64,000 bases of DNA from Kluyvera sp047971185 (GTDB lineage: Bacteria; Pseudomonadota; Gammaproteobacteria; Enterobacterales; Enterobacteriaceae), in assembly GCF_047971185.1 (NCBI RefSeq), contig NZ_JBKDZH010000049.1, forward strand, positions 1 to 64,000, given 5' to 3'. Of the stretch, positions 15,494 to 25,289 are shown piece by piece; the stretch's first letter is position 1; each line of letters starts with the position of its first letter. The position numbers and the translations under genes are program-made. Below the pieces are notes generated by a model. It was given only the letters and a program-made list of their open reading frames with translations, ran no database searches and was not told the DNA's origin.

Positions 15494-16693
15494 TTAAGCG
15501 AAGATGTCTACCGCGTTATCGCCGCGGGAGGCGGCGTGCAGGGCAGCAGGGACGGCCAGCATATCGCCGTCGTCGTGTCCATCGCTGGCGTTGGCGTCAG
15601 CGCGTGAGGCAAAAGACTGCTGGGAGGAAGATTGCTGCTGCTGGCCGGCAAAGCCGTCGCTGCTGATGTTGCTCTGCCCCAGCTGAATGCCGCTGTCTTC
15701 AAGCTGGCTGCGCAGCACCGGCAGCGCGGCTTCCAGCGCCGCGCGCACGTGGCTGTGCGGCGAAGCCATCTGGATCTGCGCAAGGTTATCTTCCACTTTC
15801 AGCGTAATGTGCACCTGGCCTAGCGATTCGGGGTGCAGGCGCAGCTCGGCGGTCTGCTGGCCCTGACGGGTGAACAGAGTGATGTGCTGGCTGACGTTCT
15901 GCTGCCAGTCCGGCGTGCCAAGCTGCGCATGAACGCTGGCGCTGGCGGCGGCCGGCGCGGCCAGTGAACTGCTGCTCTGGGCGGCAACCGGCGATAGCGT
16001 AGCCGTCGGCGCGGTTGAGGTTGATGTACTCTCCGCTTCGGCTTTCTGCGCCGGGATCACGAAGGCGGCATCGGCCGACAGCGCGCGGGCATCGGTTTGT
16101 GGCTGGGAGGCCGGAGCGCTTTTCACATCAATCAAGCCATCGGCCTTCGCCCCGTGACGCTTCAGGGGCGCGCTTAACGCGTCCAGCGTGTCGCCGGTGG
16201 TCGCCGCGGAGGCGCTTACCGTGGTCTGCGGGGCCTGTGGCGGCGTGGGCAGCATTGCCATCAGCGCGTTCAGGCTGTTCAGCTCGTCATCGCTTAGTTT
16301 GCCGTCATCGGCGTCGCTCTCTTTGGCGCTGGCCTTCTCTTTACCCGACGACAGCTCGCTTTTGAGGTGCGCCGCCAGCGAGCTGAGCAACGATTGCGCA
16401 TCGCTCTCAGCGGCGATGTCGGTCGCTACATCGGTTTGCGCGGTGGTGCGCGCGGCTTCCTGCTGCACCAGCCACTCGGTGATGGATTGACCTTTGGCTT
16501 TGACATCGCGCAGTGTCGCCGCGTCGTCGGCGGACAGCTGCACGGTTTTCCCTGTGCCAGCCGTCTCGCCGGTTTGGGTTAATGCGCCCGCCAGCAGAGC
16601 CAGAAAATCCTCGGCGCCGCCTGCGGTTTTGGCTGCGGTGTCGGCCCCGGCGAGATTTGCATCGCTGATAGCCAGGTTAGGCAGAGTGATCAT
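15494..16693 (-). CDS. fliK: FliK, hook-length control protein
   Basis: 399 residues, rich in Ala, Ser, Thr and Gln through the long flexible ruler region. The conserved C-terminal switch domain includes QTAELRLHPESLGQVHITLK and VRAALEAALPVLRSQLEDSG. It is exported and signals FlhB to change substrate from hook to filament. ATGA overlap with fliJ. Confidence 0.94.
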   Translation of the reverse strand: MITLPNLAISDANLAGADTAAKTAGGAEDFLALLAGALTQTGETAGTGKTVQLSADDAATLRDVKAKGQSITEWLVQQEAARTTAQTDVATDIAAESDAQSLLSSLAAHLKSELSSGKEKASAKESDADDGKLSDDELNSLNALMAMLPTPPQAPQTTVSASAATTGDTLDALSAPLKRHGAKADGLIDVKSAPASQPQTDARALSADAAFVIPAQKAEAESTSTSTAPTATLSPVAAQSSSSLAAPAAASASVHAQLGTPDWQQNVSQHITLFTRQGQQTAELRLHPESLGQVHITLKVEDNLAQIQMASPHSHVRAALEAALPVLRSQLEDSGIQLGQSNISSDGFAGQQQQSSSQQSFASRADANASDGHDDGDMLAVPAALHAASRGDNAVDIFA

Positions 16694-17133
16694 TCTGGTT
16701 TCCTCATGGTCGCACGTTGGGCAAATTCATCCATCTTCTTCTGATCCAGACGGTTTTCCGCCAGCAGCTCCGCAGAGGCCTGCCGGTCCTGAAGCGTTTG
16801 CCATGCCTGCAAACGCTGCTTTTTCTCGCGCCAGAAGTTCAGCGCCTGTTCCACTTTGTTGTTCCACTGGATAAGCTGCTGACGATGCTGGTCAATGGCT
16901 TTTTCCAGCGTCTGAATGAACTGCTGGTAGTTTTGCCAGCGCAGGCTGGCGATCCCCTGGGTCATGTCGTTATTCAGGCTGTTCTGGTATTCAAGCTGAT
17001 AGTCCATCAACATTTTGAGCTGTTCTTCCGCCTGCTGGCAGCCGCGTCGCATTTCGCCCAGCACCAGGGCGGCGTTATCGACATCGGTTTCTGCCAGTTC
17101 TTTAAGCGTTGCTAATGCACCGTGCTGCGCCAT
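16690..17133 (-). CDS. fliJ: FliJ, flagellar export chaperone/ATPase stalk
   Basis: 147 residues, the usual length, almost entirely coiled coil (LEKAIDQHRQQLIQWNNKVE). FliJ sits in the centre of the FliI hexamer like the gamma subunit of F1 and links it to FlhA. Lies between fliI (21-base gap) and fliK (4-base overlap). Confidence 0.94.
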   Translation of the reverse strand: MAQHGALATLKELAETDVDNAALVLGEMRRGCQQAEEQLKMLMDYQLEYQNSLNNDMTQGIASLRWQNYQQFIQTLEKAIDQHRQQLIQWNNKVEQALNFWREKKQRLQAWQTLQDRQASAELLAENRLDQKKMDEFAQRATMRKPE

Positions 17134-17154
17134 ATTGGTGATCCTCTTGCTTCA

Positions 17155-18525
17155 CTATGACGTGGGGAAAATCAATTCCAGCGCCTGGATTGATGATTCC
17201 CAATCTGCCTTTTCAAGAATGCCTTGCTGCAAAAATGCTTCCAGATGCGGCCAGAGCGTAATGGCTTTGTCCAGCATCGGATCGCTACCTTTGGCGTACG
17301 CACCGACGCTAATCAGGTCGCGGTTACGCTGGAAACTGGAGAGCAGCTGTTTGAAATTGCGCACCCGCGCGTAGTGCTGCTCGCTAATCAGCGCGGTCAT
17401 CGCGCGGCTGATGGAGGCCTCGATATCAATCGCCGGGTAGTGACCGGCTTCGGCCAGCCGTCGCGACAGCACGATGTGGCCGTCGAGAATGGCGCGGGCC
17501 GAGTCGGCGATCGGGTCCTGCTGATCGTCACCTTCGGTGAGTACGGTATAAAACGCGGTGATCGAACCGCCGCCGGTGATGCCGTTCCCGGCGCGTTCAA
17601 CCAGCGCGGGCAGCTTGGCGAAGACCGAAGGCGGGTAGCCTTTGGTGGCCGGCGGTTCACCGATGGCCAGCGCGATCTCGCGCTGCGCCATGGCGTAGCG
17701 GGTCAGCGAATCCATAATTAACAGGACGTGCTGGCCGCGATCGCGGAAATCTTCCGCCACCCGGGTGGCGTAGGCGGCCCCCTGCATACGCAGCAGGGGA
17801 GAGACGTCGGCGGGCGCGGCAATCACCACCGATCGCGCGCGGCCTTCGGTGCCGAGAATATTCTCGATAAAGTCTTTGACCTCGCGGCCACGTTCGCCGA
17901 TCAGCCCGACGACAATCACGTCGGCGCGGGTATAGCGCGCCATCATGCCGAGCAGCACGCTTTTGCCGACGCCGGAACCGGCAAACAGCCCCATACGCTG
18001 GCCGCGTCCGACGGTTAGCAGGGCGTTAATCGGCCGCACGCCGGTATCCAGCACGTGCTCAATCGGCGTGCGCTGGAGCGGGTTGAAGGGCGCGGTGATC
18101 AGCGCGCCGGTTTCGGTGGTATCCGGCGCGGGCAGGCCGTCGAGCGGCTTACCGCTGCCGTCGAGCACGCGGCCAAGCAGCGCCGGGCCGAGCGGCAACT
18201 GTTTCCCGCTTTGCAGGCCATCGCCGACGGTGTTGCGGGCGTAAACCCGTGCGCCGGGTAAAATGCCTTCCACCTCTTCAAGCGGCATCAAAAACAGACG
18301 ATGACCGTTGAAACCCACTACTTCGGCCTCGACCTCCTGCACCTCAGCGCCCTGTTGGCGTTCGATAATGCAGGTCGCGCCGAGCGGCAGCTGCAGCCCG
18401 GTGGCTTCCAGCACCAGCCCGGTAGCGCGGGTGAGGCGCCCGTAGCGGCGCACGGCGGGCAGCTGAGCGATGCGCGCTTCAACGTTGTCGAGCGTATTCA
18501 GCCAGCGGCTCAGGCGCACGGTCAT
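17155..18525 (-). CDS. fliI: FliI, flagellum-specific export ATPase
   Basis: 456 residues (E. coli 457) from the ATG that gives MTVRLSRWLNTLDN; it overlaps the fliH stop (TGATG). An F1-beta-like ATPase with Walker A AGSGVGKS at 182-189 and the hexamer interface GERGREVKDFIEN. Works with FliH and FliJ to prepare export substrates at the base of the flagellum. Confidence 0.96.
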   Translation of the reverse strand: MTVRLSRWLNTLDNVEARIAQLPAVRRYGRLTRATGLVLEATGLQLPLGATCIIERQQGAEVQEVEAEVVGFNGHRLFLMPLEEVEGILPGARVYARNTVGDGLQSGKQLPLGPALLGRVLDGSGKPLDGLPAPDTTETGALITAPFNPLQRTPIEHVLDTGVRPINALLTVGRGQRMGLFAGSGVGKSVLLGMMARYTRADVIVVGLIGERGREVKDFIENILGTEGRARSVVIAAPADVSPLLRMQGAAYATRVAEDFRDRGQHVLLIMDSLTRYAMAQREIALAIGEPPATKGYPPSVFAKLPALVERAGNGITGGGSITAFYTVLTEGDDQQDPIADSARAILDGHIVLSRRLAEAGHYPAIDIEASISRAMTALISEQHYARVRNFKQLLSSFQRNRDLISVGAYAKGSDPMLDKAITLWPHLEAFLQQGILEKADWESSIQALELIFPTS

Positions 18526-19223
18526 CAGCAGGCCCCCGGTGCCGCCAGGCGGCACAGTTCCTGCCAGCGCGTCGCGACGCTGGCGTCGAGATCGCCTTCA
18601 TCGGCGGAAACTTTACAGCCGCCGGGATGCAGCGTCGGGTCGCCGCGCAGCCGCCAGCCGTGCAGATTCAGGGTGGCGCCCAGCATCTCTTCGACGCGCG
18701 GTAAATCCTCCGGGCTCACCCGCAGCTGCGGCTTGCCGCTGAACAGCGGTTCCTGCTGCAGCAGCGCCTGAATCTGTTTAATCAGCGCCGTGTTGTCGAC
18801 GGCAGGGACCTGGCCGACGATCTGCCGCGCCGCTTCCAGCGCCATCTGCATCAACCGCGAGGCGATGACGCTGTCCAGGGCATCGAGAGTGTGCTGAAAT
18901 TCGCTCGCCAGCTGCTGCATGCGGGCATGAATCGGCGCCTGATCCTGTTTGGCCTGCGCCAGACCTTGTTCCAGCCCCTGCGCCAGCCCTTCCTGATAGC
19001 CCTGCTGCTGACCGGCGGCGTGGCCTTCCCGCAGCCCGGCCTGATAGCCCTGTTCATGGGCCTGAATTTGTAGCTGGGCCAGCTGCTGCTGTTGCAGCTG
19101 CTCGGCGGAAATTTCCTCCTGCTCGGCGTCCGGCTCGTCGAGGGTGAGCGGGGTAAACTCCACCTCCATCGGCGGTGACAGATCGTCAGGCTGCCAGACC
19201 TTCCACGGCGTGGTATCAGACAT
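18525..19223 (-). CDS. fliH: FliH, export ATPase regulator
   Basis: 232 residues from the ATG at 19223 (MSDTTPWKVWQPDDLSPP); seven upstream codons are probably not used. Glutamine-rich coiled coil in the middle with Gly-containing heptads (LREGHAAGQQQGYQEGLAQG), then a C-terminal globular domain that binds FliI. The N-terminal Trp residues dock to FliN. Overlaps fliG by 8 bases. Confidence 0.94.
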   Translation of the reverse strand: MSDTTPWKVWQPDDLSPPMEVEFTPLTLDEPDAEQEEISAEQLQQQQLAQLQIQAHEQGYQAGLREGHAAGQQQGYQEGLAQGLEQGLAQAKQDQAPIHARMQQLASEFQHTLDALDSVIASRLMQMALEAARQIVGQVPAVDNTALIKQIQALLQQEPLFSGKPQLRVSPEDLPRVEEMLGATLNLHGWRLRGDPTLHPGGCKVSADEGDLDASVATRWQELCRLAAPGAC

Positions 19224-20211
19224 AGGTATCGTCTCCGCTGCCAATCACCATCTCGCCGGTTTCGGCCAGGCGACGCACGATAAGCAGAATCGCTTTCTGT
19301 TCGTTCTCGACCTGCGACAGACGTACCGGGCCACGGTTGGCGAGATCGTCGCGCAGGATATCGGCGGCACGCTGCGACATATTGCGCAGGAACTTCTCGC
19401 GTAGCGGCGGCTCGGAACCTTTGAGCGCGATAAGCAGCGATTCGGAATCCACTTCCTGCAGCAGGCGCTGGATGCTGCGATCGTCGACCTCGACCAGGTG
19501 TTCGAACAGGAACATCTCGTCGAGAATTTTCTGCGCCAGCTCGCCGTCGAATTCGCGTACCGCGGTAATAACCGCTTCTTCCTGCTGCGTTTTCATCAGG
19601 TTGATAATTTCGGCCGCCGTTCTCACGCCGCCCATTTTGCTGCGCTTGAGGTTCTGGCCGTCGAGCAGGCCGTTCAACACTTCGGTCAGCTCCGCCAGCG
19701 CCGCCGGCTGCACGCCGCCGAAGGTGGCAATACGCAGCATCACGTCGTGACGCAGACGCTCGTCGAACAGCGCCAGAATATCCGCCGCCTGGCCACGCTT
19801 GAGGTGGACCAGGATGGTGGCGATGATCTGCGGGTGCTCGTCGCGGATAATATCGGCGGCGCTCTGCGGCTCCATAAAGTTGAGCGTTTCGATCCCGCTG
19901 GTGGTTTCGCGGGTTTCGAGAATATCCTCCAGCAGGCTGGAGGCGCGCTCTTCGCCCAGCGCCTTGACCAGCACCGAACGCAGATACTCATTGGCGTTGA
20001 CGCTCAGCGCCGCGAACTGCTCCGCTTCTTGCTCAAACTCGGCCAGCACGTCGGTCAGCTGTTTGTTTGAGATCTGCTTGATGCCCGCCATGGCGGTACT
20101 GAGCTGCTGCACTTCACGCGTGTTGAGGTGCTTGAACACCTCCGCCGCGCGGTCTTCGCCAATCGTCATCAGCAAAATGACGCTTTTGTCGATTCCGGTA
20201 AGATTACTCAT
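19216..20211 (-). CDS. fliG: FliG, flagellar rotor/switch protein
   Basis: 331 residues, the E. coli length. N-terminal FliF-binding domain (IDKSVILLMTIGEDRAAEVF), middle domain with the EHPQ motif (DEHPQIIATILVHLKRGQAA), and a C-terminal torque domain containing the charged helix around FLFEHLVEVDDRSIQRLLQE. Interacts with MotA loops and FliM. Overlaps fliF by 8 bases. Confidence 0.96.
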   Translation of the reverse strand: MSNLTGIDKSVILLMTIGEDRAAEVFKHLNTREVQQLSTAMAGIKQISNKQLTDVLAEFEQEAEQFAALSVNANEYLRSVLVKALGEERASSLLEDILETRETTSGIETLNFMEPQSAADIIRDEHPQIIATILVHLKRGQAADILALFDERLRHDVMLRIATFGGVQPAALAELTEVLNGLLDGQNLKRSKMGGVRTAAEIINLMKTQQEEAVITAVREFDGELAQKILDEMFLFEHLVEVDDRSIQRLLQEVDSESLLIALKGSEPPLREKFLRNMSQRAADILRDDLANRGPVRLSQVENEQKAILLIVRRLAETGEMVIGSGDDTYV

Positions 20212-21880
20212 GGTCGTTATTCATCCATTGGCGAATGACCAGCGCTACCACGCGCGGATCGTTGTCAGACATTTCGCGAATACGCTGGCTCATGACCTCG
20301 GCGCTCAGACGCTGATTGGCGCGGCGTTGCTGGGTCTGTTCATCTTTGCTGAGGCGAACCTCAACTGCTTCCTGAATTTCCTGCTGCGCTTTCGCTTTTT
20401 CCACCGCGGCCTGCGCCACCTGTTCACGGCGGGCGAGCTGCGGTTTGATGGCTTTACGCCACAGCAGCCAGGCAACGATCAGCACCAGCAGCCAGCGACC
20501 GGCGGACATCAGCTGATCGATAAACGACTGTTGCTTCCAGAACGGCAGCTCGCCGCTGCTGTCATCGGTGCTGTTAAACGGCGAGTTGACCACGTTCAGG
20601 GTGTCGCCGCGCTGCCCGGAGAAGCCCATCGCCTCGCGGGTTAAATCTTCAATCTGCTTCATCTGATCGCTGGTCAGCGGCAGCGGTTTGCCGTCCGGCA
20701 GATTGCGATAGTTGACCACCACCGCCACCGACAGGCGCTGGACGTCGCCCACGTTCTTTTTGGTGTGCGAAATGGTGCGATCGAGCTCAAAGTTGCTGGT
20801 TTCGCTGCGCTGGGTGTTGCGCGGACCGCTCGCGTTGGTGGTGGTGGTACGGGCGTTAGCGTTCTGCGCGTTGGCCTGGTTTGCCGGCGGGTTGGCGATC
20901 GGTGCCGACGGGGCAGGGGGCGGGGTATTAGACAGTGCCCCCGGTACGCCGCCCGGATACGGGCTGCCGACCTGGTCATTTTCGCTCACCTGACGCGAGC
21001 GAATGGCGGCCTGGTTAGGGTCGCCGTTCGGGCGGTACTGTTCGTCGGTTTGCTCTTTATTATCGAAGTTAACCTGCGCGGTGACCTGAGCGTGGACGTT
21101 GCCGTTGCCGACAATCGGCCCGAGGATCGCTTCAATGCGGCGCTGGATACGGCCTTCCACGTCGGCGGTGTACTTCAGCTGCGCGTCGTTCAGGTCGCGG
21201 GCGCTGGTGTTGGACTGGGTCAGCAGATGGCCGCCCTGATCGACCAGCGTGACGTTGCCCGGCGGCAGGCCGGCGACGGCGCTGGAGACCAGGTGAACGA
21301 CCGCGGAGATTTGCCCTTCATCGAGCGCACGGCCCGGTTCGAGGTTGACGGTGATGGAGGCGGACGGTGATTTCTGCTCGCGCACGAACAGCGACGGTTT
21401 CGGCATCGCTAAATGCACGCGGGCGCTTTTCACCGGGCCGAGGGTTTCAATCGTCCGCGACAGTTCGCCTTCCAGCGCGCGCTGGTAGTTCACCTGCTCG
21501 CTGAACTGGCTGATGCCGAATTTTTCCTGATCGAGTAGCTCAAAACCGACCGCGCCACCTTTCGGCAGCCCTAGCTGGGCCAGACGCAGGCGCAGCTCAT
21601 GCACTTTGTCGGCGGGTACTTCCAGCGCGCCGCCGTTATCGGCGAAACGATAGGGGACGTTCATCTGGGTCAACTGGGTGACGATGGCCCCGCCGTCCTG
21701 ATCGGACAGGTTACTGAACAGCGTGCGATAGTCCGGGGACTTCGCCCACAGCACCATCGCCACGAGAATCGCCACCGCGGCGGCACTGGCCACCATCAGC
21801 GGAATTTTTGGATTAGCGCGCAGGCGGTTGACCCACTCTACCGTTTTATTTTGCGGCGTAGCCGTAGCACTCGCGCTCAT
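20204..21880 (-). CDS. fliF: FliF, flagellar MS-ring protein
   Basis: 558 residues. Two transmembrane helices (about residues 25-45, IPLMVASAAAVAILVAMVLW, and 450-470, AGRWLLVLIVAWLLW) flank a large periplasmic region with ring-building motifs and a low-complexity N/A/P-rich loop near residues 310-350. The cytoplasmic C-terminus binds FliG. First gene of fliFGHIJK, divergent from fliE across 216 bases that should hold FlhDC-activated class 2 promoters. Confidence 0.95.
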   Translation of the reverse strand: MSASATATPQNKTVEWVNRLRANPKIPLMVASAAAVAILVAMVLWAKSPDYRTLFSNLSDQDGGAIVTQLTQMNVPYRFADNGGALEVPADKVHELRLRLAQLGLPKGGAVGFELLDQEKFGISQFSEQVNYQRALEGELSRTIETLGPVKSARVHLAMPKPSLFVREQKSPSASITVNLEPGRALDEGQISAVVHLVSSAVAGLPPGNVTLVDQGGHLLTQSNTSARDLNDAQLKYTADVEGRIQRRIEAILGPIVGNGNVHAQVTAQVNFDNKEQTDEQYRPNGDPNQAAIRSRQVSENDQVGSPYPGGVPGALSNTPPPAPSAPIANPPANQANAQNANARTTTTNASGPRNTQRSETSNFELDRTISHTKKNVGDVQRLSVAVVVNYRNLPDGKPLPLTSDQMKQIEDLTREAMGFSGQRGDTLNVVNSPFNSTDDSSGELPFWKQQSFIDQLMSAGRWLLVLIVAWLLWRKAIKPQLARREQVAQAAVEKAKAQQEIQEAVEVRLSKDEQTQQRRANQRLSAEVMSQRIREMSDNDPRVVALVIRQWMNNDHE

Positions 21881-22096
21881 TGCGCACCTCGTCGATCCTG
21901 ATCAATGGCGTTAAACGTAAACGAAAACAAAGCAGACTCCCTGGCGCAAAACACATAAAGACAGCGATGCCATTATTTGATGCTTCGGGAAATTCGATGG
22001 GCCAAATAACCCGTTTTTATAGCGTTAATTAGCGCCTTTATCTTATTGACAAACTGTTAAGCTCGTTCACAGGTTAAAAACAATCCGGGAGTTAAC

Positions 22097-22408
22097 ATGG
22101 CGATTCAGGGTATTGAGGGCGTGCTGTCACAGATGCAGGCAACGGCGTCGATGGCGCGCAGTCAAAGCGTGGATACGCAGCCAACTATCAGCTTTGCCGG
22201 CCAGCTGCACGCGGCGCTAGACCGCATTAGCGACACGCAAAACAGCGCCAGAACGCAGGCAGAGAAGTTTTCATTGGGCGAGCCGGGCATTGCCCTGAAC
22301 GATGTTATGACCGATCTGCAAAAAGCGTCCGTTTCGCTGCAAATGGGGATTCAGGTGCGGAATAAGCTGGTAAGCGCCTATCAGGAAGTGATGGGCATGC
22401 AGGTTTAG
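22097..22408 (+). CDS. fliE: FliE, MS-ring/rod junction protein
   Basis: 103 residues, the FliE length, with the C-terminal signature LNDVMTDLQKASVSLQMGIQ followed by VRNKLVSAYQEVM. It is exported and connects the export gate and MS ring to the proximal rod. Monocistronic and divergent from fliF, as in other enterics. Confidence 0.95.
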   Translation: MAIQGIEGVLSQMQATASMARSQSVDTQPTISFAGQLHAALDRISDTQNSARTQAEKFSLGEPGIALNDVMTDLQKASVSLQMGIQVRNKLVSAYQEVMGMQV

Positions 22409-22416
22409 GTTTCGTT

Positions 22417-22448
22417 ACTCTCTCAATGGGGTTTGATGTTGAGAGAGT
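22417..22448 (+). terminator. Hairpin downstream of fliE
   Basis: ACTCTCTCAA (22417-22426) and TTGAGAGAGT (22439-22448) form a 10-bp perfect stem with a 12-base loop. A U-tract is lacking, so it may be a weak terminator or mRNA-stabilising structure. Confidence 0.5.
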
Positions 22449-22574
22449 TCCATCATTCGTCTTTCCCCCCTTCAGCGCGTTCCTACCACGTCTATTCCTG
22501 AGTCTTTTCCGTGAAACCCCCGCAAATTTAACGCTATAATGTTCCTGTTTTTTTCTCCCGGAACAGGATGAATA

Positions 22575-22988
22575 ATGAAAAAATTAGCCATTGTGGCGGC
22601 GCTGATTGCGCTGGCGGGCTGCGCGCAGATTGACAACTACTCAACCGTGGTCAAATCACCTGCGCCGGCGGGGCTGGCGGGATACTGGCAGACCATGGGG
22701 CCGCAGCGCGCGCTGGTCAGCCCGGAGGCGATGGCCAGCCTGGTTGTGACCCGCGACGGCGACACGCTGGACTGCCGCCAGTGGCAGCGGGTGATTGCGC
22801 AGCCGGGTAAACTGACCCTGCGCGATAGCGACGTGTTAAACGTCACCAATAAGCTGGATGTTTATCCGGTGGAGCGGGAAGGCAATACGCTGAAGTATGA
22901 CGGTATGACGCTGCAGCGGGTTGAGCGCCCCACGACGGAATGCGCTAACGCATTGATCAAAGCGCCGCTGTCGTCGGTGCTGCCGTAA
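22575..22988 (+). CDS. yedD: YedD, small lipoprotein
   Basis: 137 residues, the E. coli YedD length. A lipoprotein signal peptide (MKKLAIVAALIALAGC) puts the acylated cysteine at residue 16, followed by AQ, which favours outer-membrane sorting. Two further cysteines could pair. Function unknown; E. coli YedD has been linked to envelope stress and cell-wall enzyme control. The E. coli genes usually found around it (amyA, yedE, yedF, yedK) are absent here. Confidence 0.88.
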   Translation: MKKLAIVAALIALAGCAQIDNYSTVVKSPAPAGLAGYWQTMGPQRALVSPEAMASLVVTRDGDTLDCRQWQRVIAQPGKLTLRDSDVLNVTNKLDVYPVEREGNTLKYDGMTLQRVERPTTECANALIKAPLSSVLP

Positions 22989-22997
22989 AAGTTTGTC

Positions 22998-23022
22998 GCT
23001 CCGGCATCAGACGTGCCGGAGC
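22998..23022. terminator. Bidirectional hairpin between yedD and fliT
   Basis: GCTCCGGCA (22998-23006) and TGCCGGAGC (23014-23022) form a 9-bp perfect stem between convergent yedD and fliT. Confidence 0.65.
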
Positions 23023-23030
23023 GCGTTTCA

Positions 23031-23405
23031 TCAGTGGTTCAAATCGACGTTATCCTGCGGTACCAGCACCTGGCCGCCCTGATTGCCGTAGGCGGTCATC
23101 ACCGTTTTCTGAATCGATGATTGCCCCACCAGTTTTGCCAGCTCGTCCATGCGGGCCTGCAACAGGCGTTTTACGTTATTTTCGTTATCCAGCACTTGAC
23201 GCAGCAACGGGCGAAGCTGTTCCTGAAGCGGGTCGGTGGGCTGAGTTTCCCGCGTCAATTGAGCAATCTTTTGCACCGCATTCACGTACTCCATTTCGCT
23301 GGCGATTAATTCATCCCACAGACCCTCCGTGGCAAGCCGCAGCATCAGATTGCTTTTTTCAACCAGCTTTTGGTACGACAGATAAAGGTGCGGTGCATGG
23401 CTCAT
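23031..23405 (-). CDS. fliT: FliT, FliD chaperone and FlhDC antagonist
   Basis: 124 residues, helical throughout (PHLYLSYQKLVEKSNLMLRL). FliT binds the FliD cap protein before export; when free it binds FlhC and limits class 2 transcription, giving feedback on the master regulator encoded at 62.5-63.5 kb. Overlaps the fliS stop (TGATG). Confidence 0.93.
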   Translation of the reverse strand: MSHAPHLYLSYQKLVEKSNLMLRLATEGLWDELIASEMEYVNAVQKIAQLTRETQPTDPLQEQLRPLLRQVLDNENNVKRLLQARMDELAKLVGQSSIQKTVMTAYGNQGGQVLVPQDNVDLNH

Positions 23406-23815
23406 TAGACGGCGTCCTGAATCAAGTTAGGCGTAAGTAAAGATTCCTTCCAGGCATCGGCGATGTTGCGGATTAAGGCCTCAACTTCTTCAACGGCGCT
23501 AACATCATTGTGCAGGTTGGCCTGCAGAAGGCGTCTGACCATATAGGCGTAGAGCGACAGCAGATTCTGCGTCAGCTCGTCGCGGCTATCCTCATCAAGG
23601 CCAACCTTCAGCCCGTTTTCGATAATATTGATGGCTTTCGACAGGGAAAGCCCTTTCCCCTGCTGGTTGCCGTCCTGCATAAACAGGCGGGCGCGGATCA
23701 GCGCGCTGAGCGCGCCGTCGAACAGCATGGTCACCAGCTGTTGCTGACTGGCGCTCATCACGGCGCTTTCCACGCCAATCTGTGCGTAGGCCTGCGTACC
23801 TTTTGCCCCGTACAT
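23405..23815 (-). CDS. fliS: FliS, flagellin export chaperone
   Basis: 136 residues from the ATG at 23815 (MYGAKGTQAYAQIGVESAVM), the standard start; an in-frame ATG 6 codons upstream is less likely. Helical, with QQLVTMLFDGALSALIRARL. Binds the FliC C-terminus and prevents premature polymerisation; also binds FlgM. 24 bases after fliD. Confidence 0.95.
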   Translation of the reverse strand: MYGAKGTQAYAQIGVESAVMSASQQQLVTMLFDGALSALIRARLFMQDGNQQGKGLSLSKAINIIENGLKVGLDEDSRDELTQNLLSLYAYMVRRLLQANLHNDVSAVEEVEALIRNIADAWKESLLTPNLIQDAV

Positions 23816-23839
23816 GATGTCTCTCCCGATCAAAAGTGA

Positions 23840-25246
23840 TTACTTGGAATTGCTGGTGGATTCAAACTGCTGCGTTAAGTAGCTGCTGGTGCTGTTCAGC
23901 GACGTCATTAACACGTCCAGCTGGGTAAATTGTTCTTTGTAGCGCGCGACCTGCGCATCGATACGATCGCTGGCGGCGTTGTAGTCCTTGGTTAATTTGT
24001 TCAGCGTTTTGCTGACGCCATCGGTGGCGGCCTTGATGATACCGGTGGTGGAAAGCCAGCTGGTCAGGTTGGTGCCGATGGTGGTGGTGATACCGGTGGT
24101 TTTACCGTCGCCGACGATTAAGGTGCCCACGCCGGAGGCATCTTTTTTCAGCGCGGCGGTAAGTTTGTCGGCATCCAGCTCAAGCTGGCCGTTGCTCGGG
24201 TCGGTGGAGATACCGATCTGCGCCAGCGTTTTGTACTGCGACGAGCTGACGGCGTTGCTGAGCATGCTTTTCAGCTGGGTCTGAATGGTGCGCAGCGTCG
24301 AGTCGCCGAGCAGGGCACCGTTGTTGGCGCTCTGGCTATCGGCACCGGCATCGACGGCGGTGTATTTGGTCAGGCTATTAAAGGTATCCAGCAGCGTGTT
24401 ATAGGCGGTGACCCAGTCGCTGATGGCGGTTTGTGCCTTGGTGGTGTCCTGAGTGATGGTCAGCGTCTGGTTGCCGGTGGTGACATCGTTCAGGTTCAGG
24501 GTAATGTTTTCCAGCGCATCGCTGATGGTGTTGCTGCTGTTTTCAATGGCAACGTTGTTGACCGTCAGTTTGGCATTCTGGGCGACAACGGAGACGTCCA
24601 TTCCGTTGCTGCTGGCTTTGGCGTCATAGCCCATAAAGCTTTGCAGCGCGTCGTCACCATCGACGGTCAGCGTCATTGCGTTGTCGCTGCCCGTGTCGTT
24701 CGCGGTCACCGATAAACGATATTCACCGTTACCGACGTTAATGATACTGGCGCTGACGCCCGCTTTGGCGTTGTTGATGGCATCGCGAATACCGCTCAGC
24801 GACGAGTTGGCCGCGCTGATATCAATGGTGACCGGGTCTTTACCGCCGCCTTGTTGAATCGTCAACTTGCTATCGCTGGTGGCGATGGCGGTTTTGGTAT
24901 CGCTTTTGGTGGTGCTGGTGGTCAGCGTTTGCGCCTGCGCCAGATGGCTGATGCTGATGGTGTATTTACCGGCAATCGCGTTGCCCGCCGTCGTGGCGCT
25001 AAACGCGGTGCTGCTGCTGGTGGTGGTGGTCGCGGAAAACAGGTCGGCCTTTGACAGCGCGGTGTTAGCGGTCTGGAAGGTGGTCAGGGCGCTTTTCAGC
25101 GTTCCGTAGGCGCTCAGCTTAGCGGTATAGGATGTCTGCTGTTTAGAGATAGGGGTCAGCGTCGCTTTCTGGGCGGCGGTGAGGCTATCAAGAATGCTGC
25201 TTAAATCCAGGCCCGACCCGACTCCCAGCGATGAAATACTTGCCAT
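23840..25246 (-). CDS. fliD: FliD, flagellar filament cap
   Basis: 468 residues, with the conserved N-terminus MASISSLGVGSGLDLSSILD and C-terminal coiled coil (DRIDAQVARYKEQFTQLDVL). The central region is Ser/Thr-rich and variable, as usual. Caps the filament and folds incoming flagellin. First gene of fliDST; a textbook sigma-28 promoter lies 44 bases upstream. Confidence 0.96.
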   Translation of the reverse strand: MASISSLGVGSGLDLSSILDSLTAAQKATLTPISKQQTSYTAKLSAYGTLKSALTTFQTANTALSKADLFSATTTTSSSTAFSATTAGNAIAGKYTISISHLAQAQTLTTSTTKSDTKTAIATSDSKLTIQQGGGKDPVTIDISAANSSLSGIRDAINNAKAGVSASIINVGNGEYRLSVTANDTGSDNAMTLTVDGDDALQSFMGYDAKASSNGMDVSVVAQNAKLTVNNVAIENSSNTISDALENITLNLNDVTTGNQTLTITQDTTKAQTAISDWVTAYNTLLDTFNSLTKYTAVDAGADSQSANNGALLGDSTLRTIQTQLKSMLSNAVSSSQYKTLAQIGISTDPSNGQLELDADKLTAALKKDASGVGTLIVGDGKTTGITTTIGTNLTSWLSTTGIIKAATDGVSKTLNKLTKDYNAASDRIDAQVARYKEQFTQLDVLMTSLNSTSSYLTQQFESTSNSK

Positions 25247-25289
25247 GTGATTTCCTTTTATCTGTCGACACGTAGAACGAATACCGGAG

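Noticed and set aside
21881..22096. FlhDC boxes between fliF and fliE
   Set aside because: They are expected by analogy, but the degenerate 2x17-base consensus could not be matched convincingly by eye, so no site is called.
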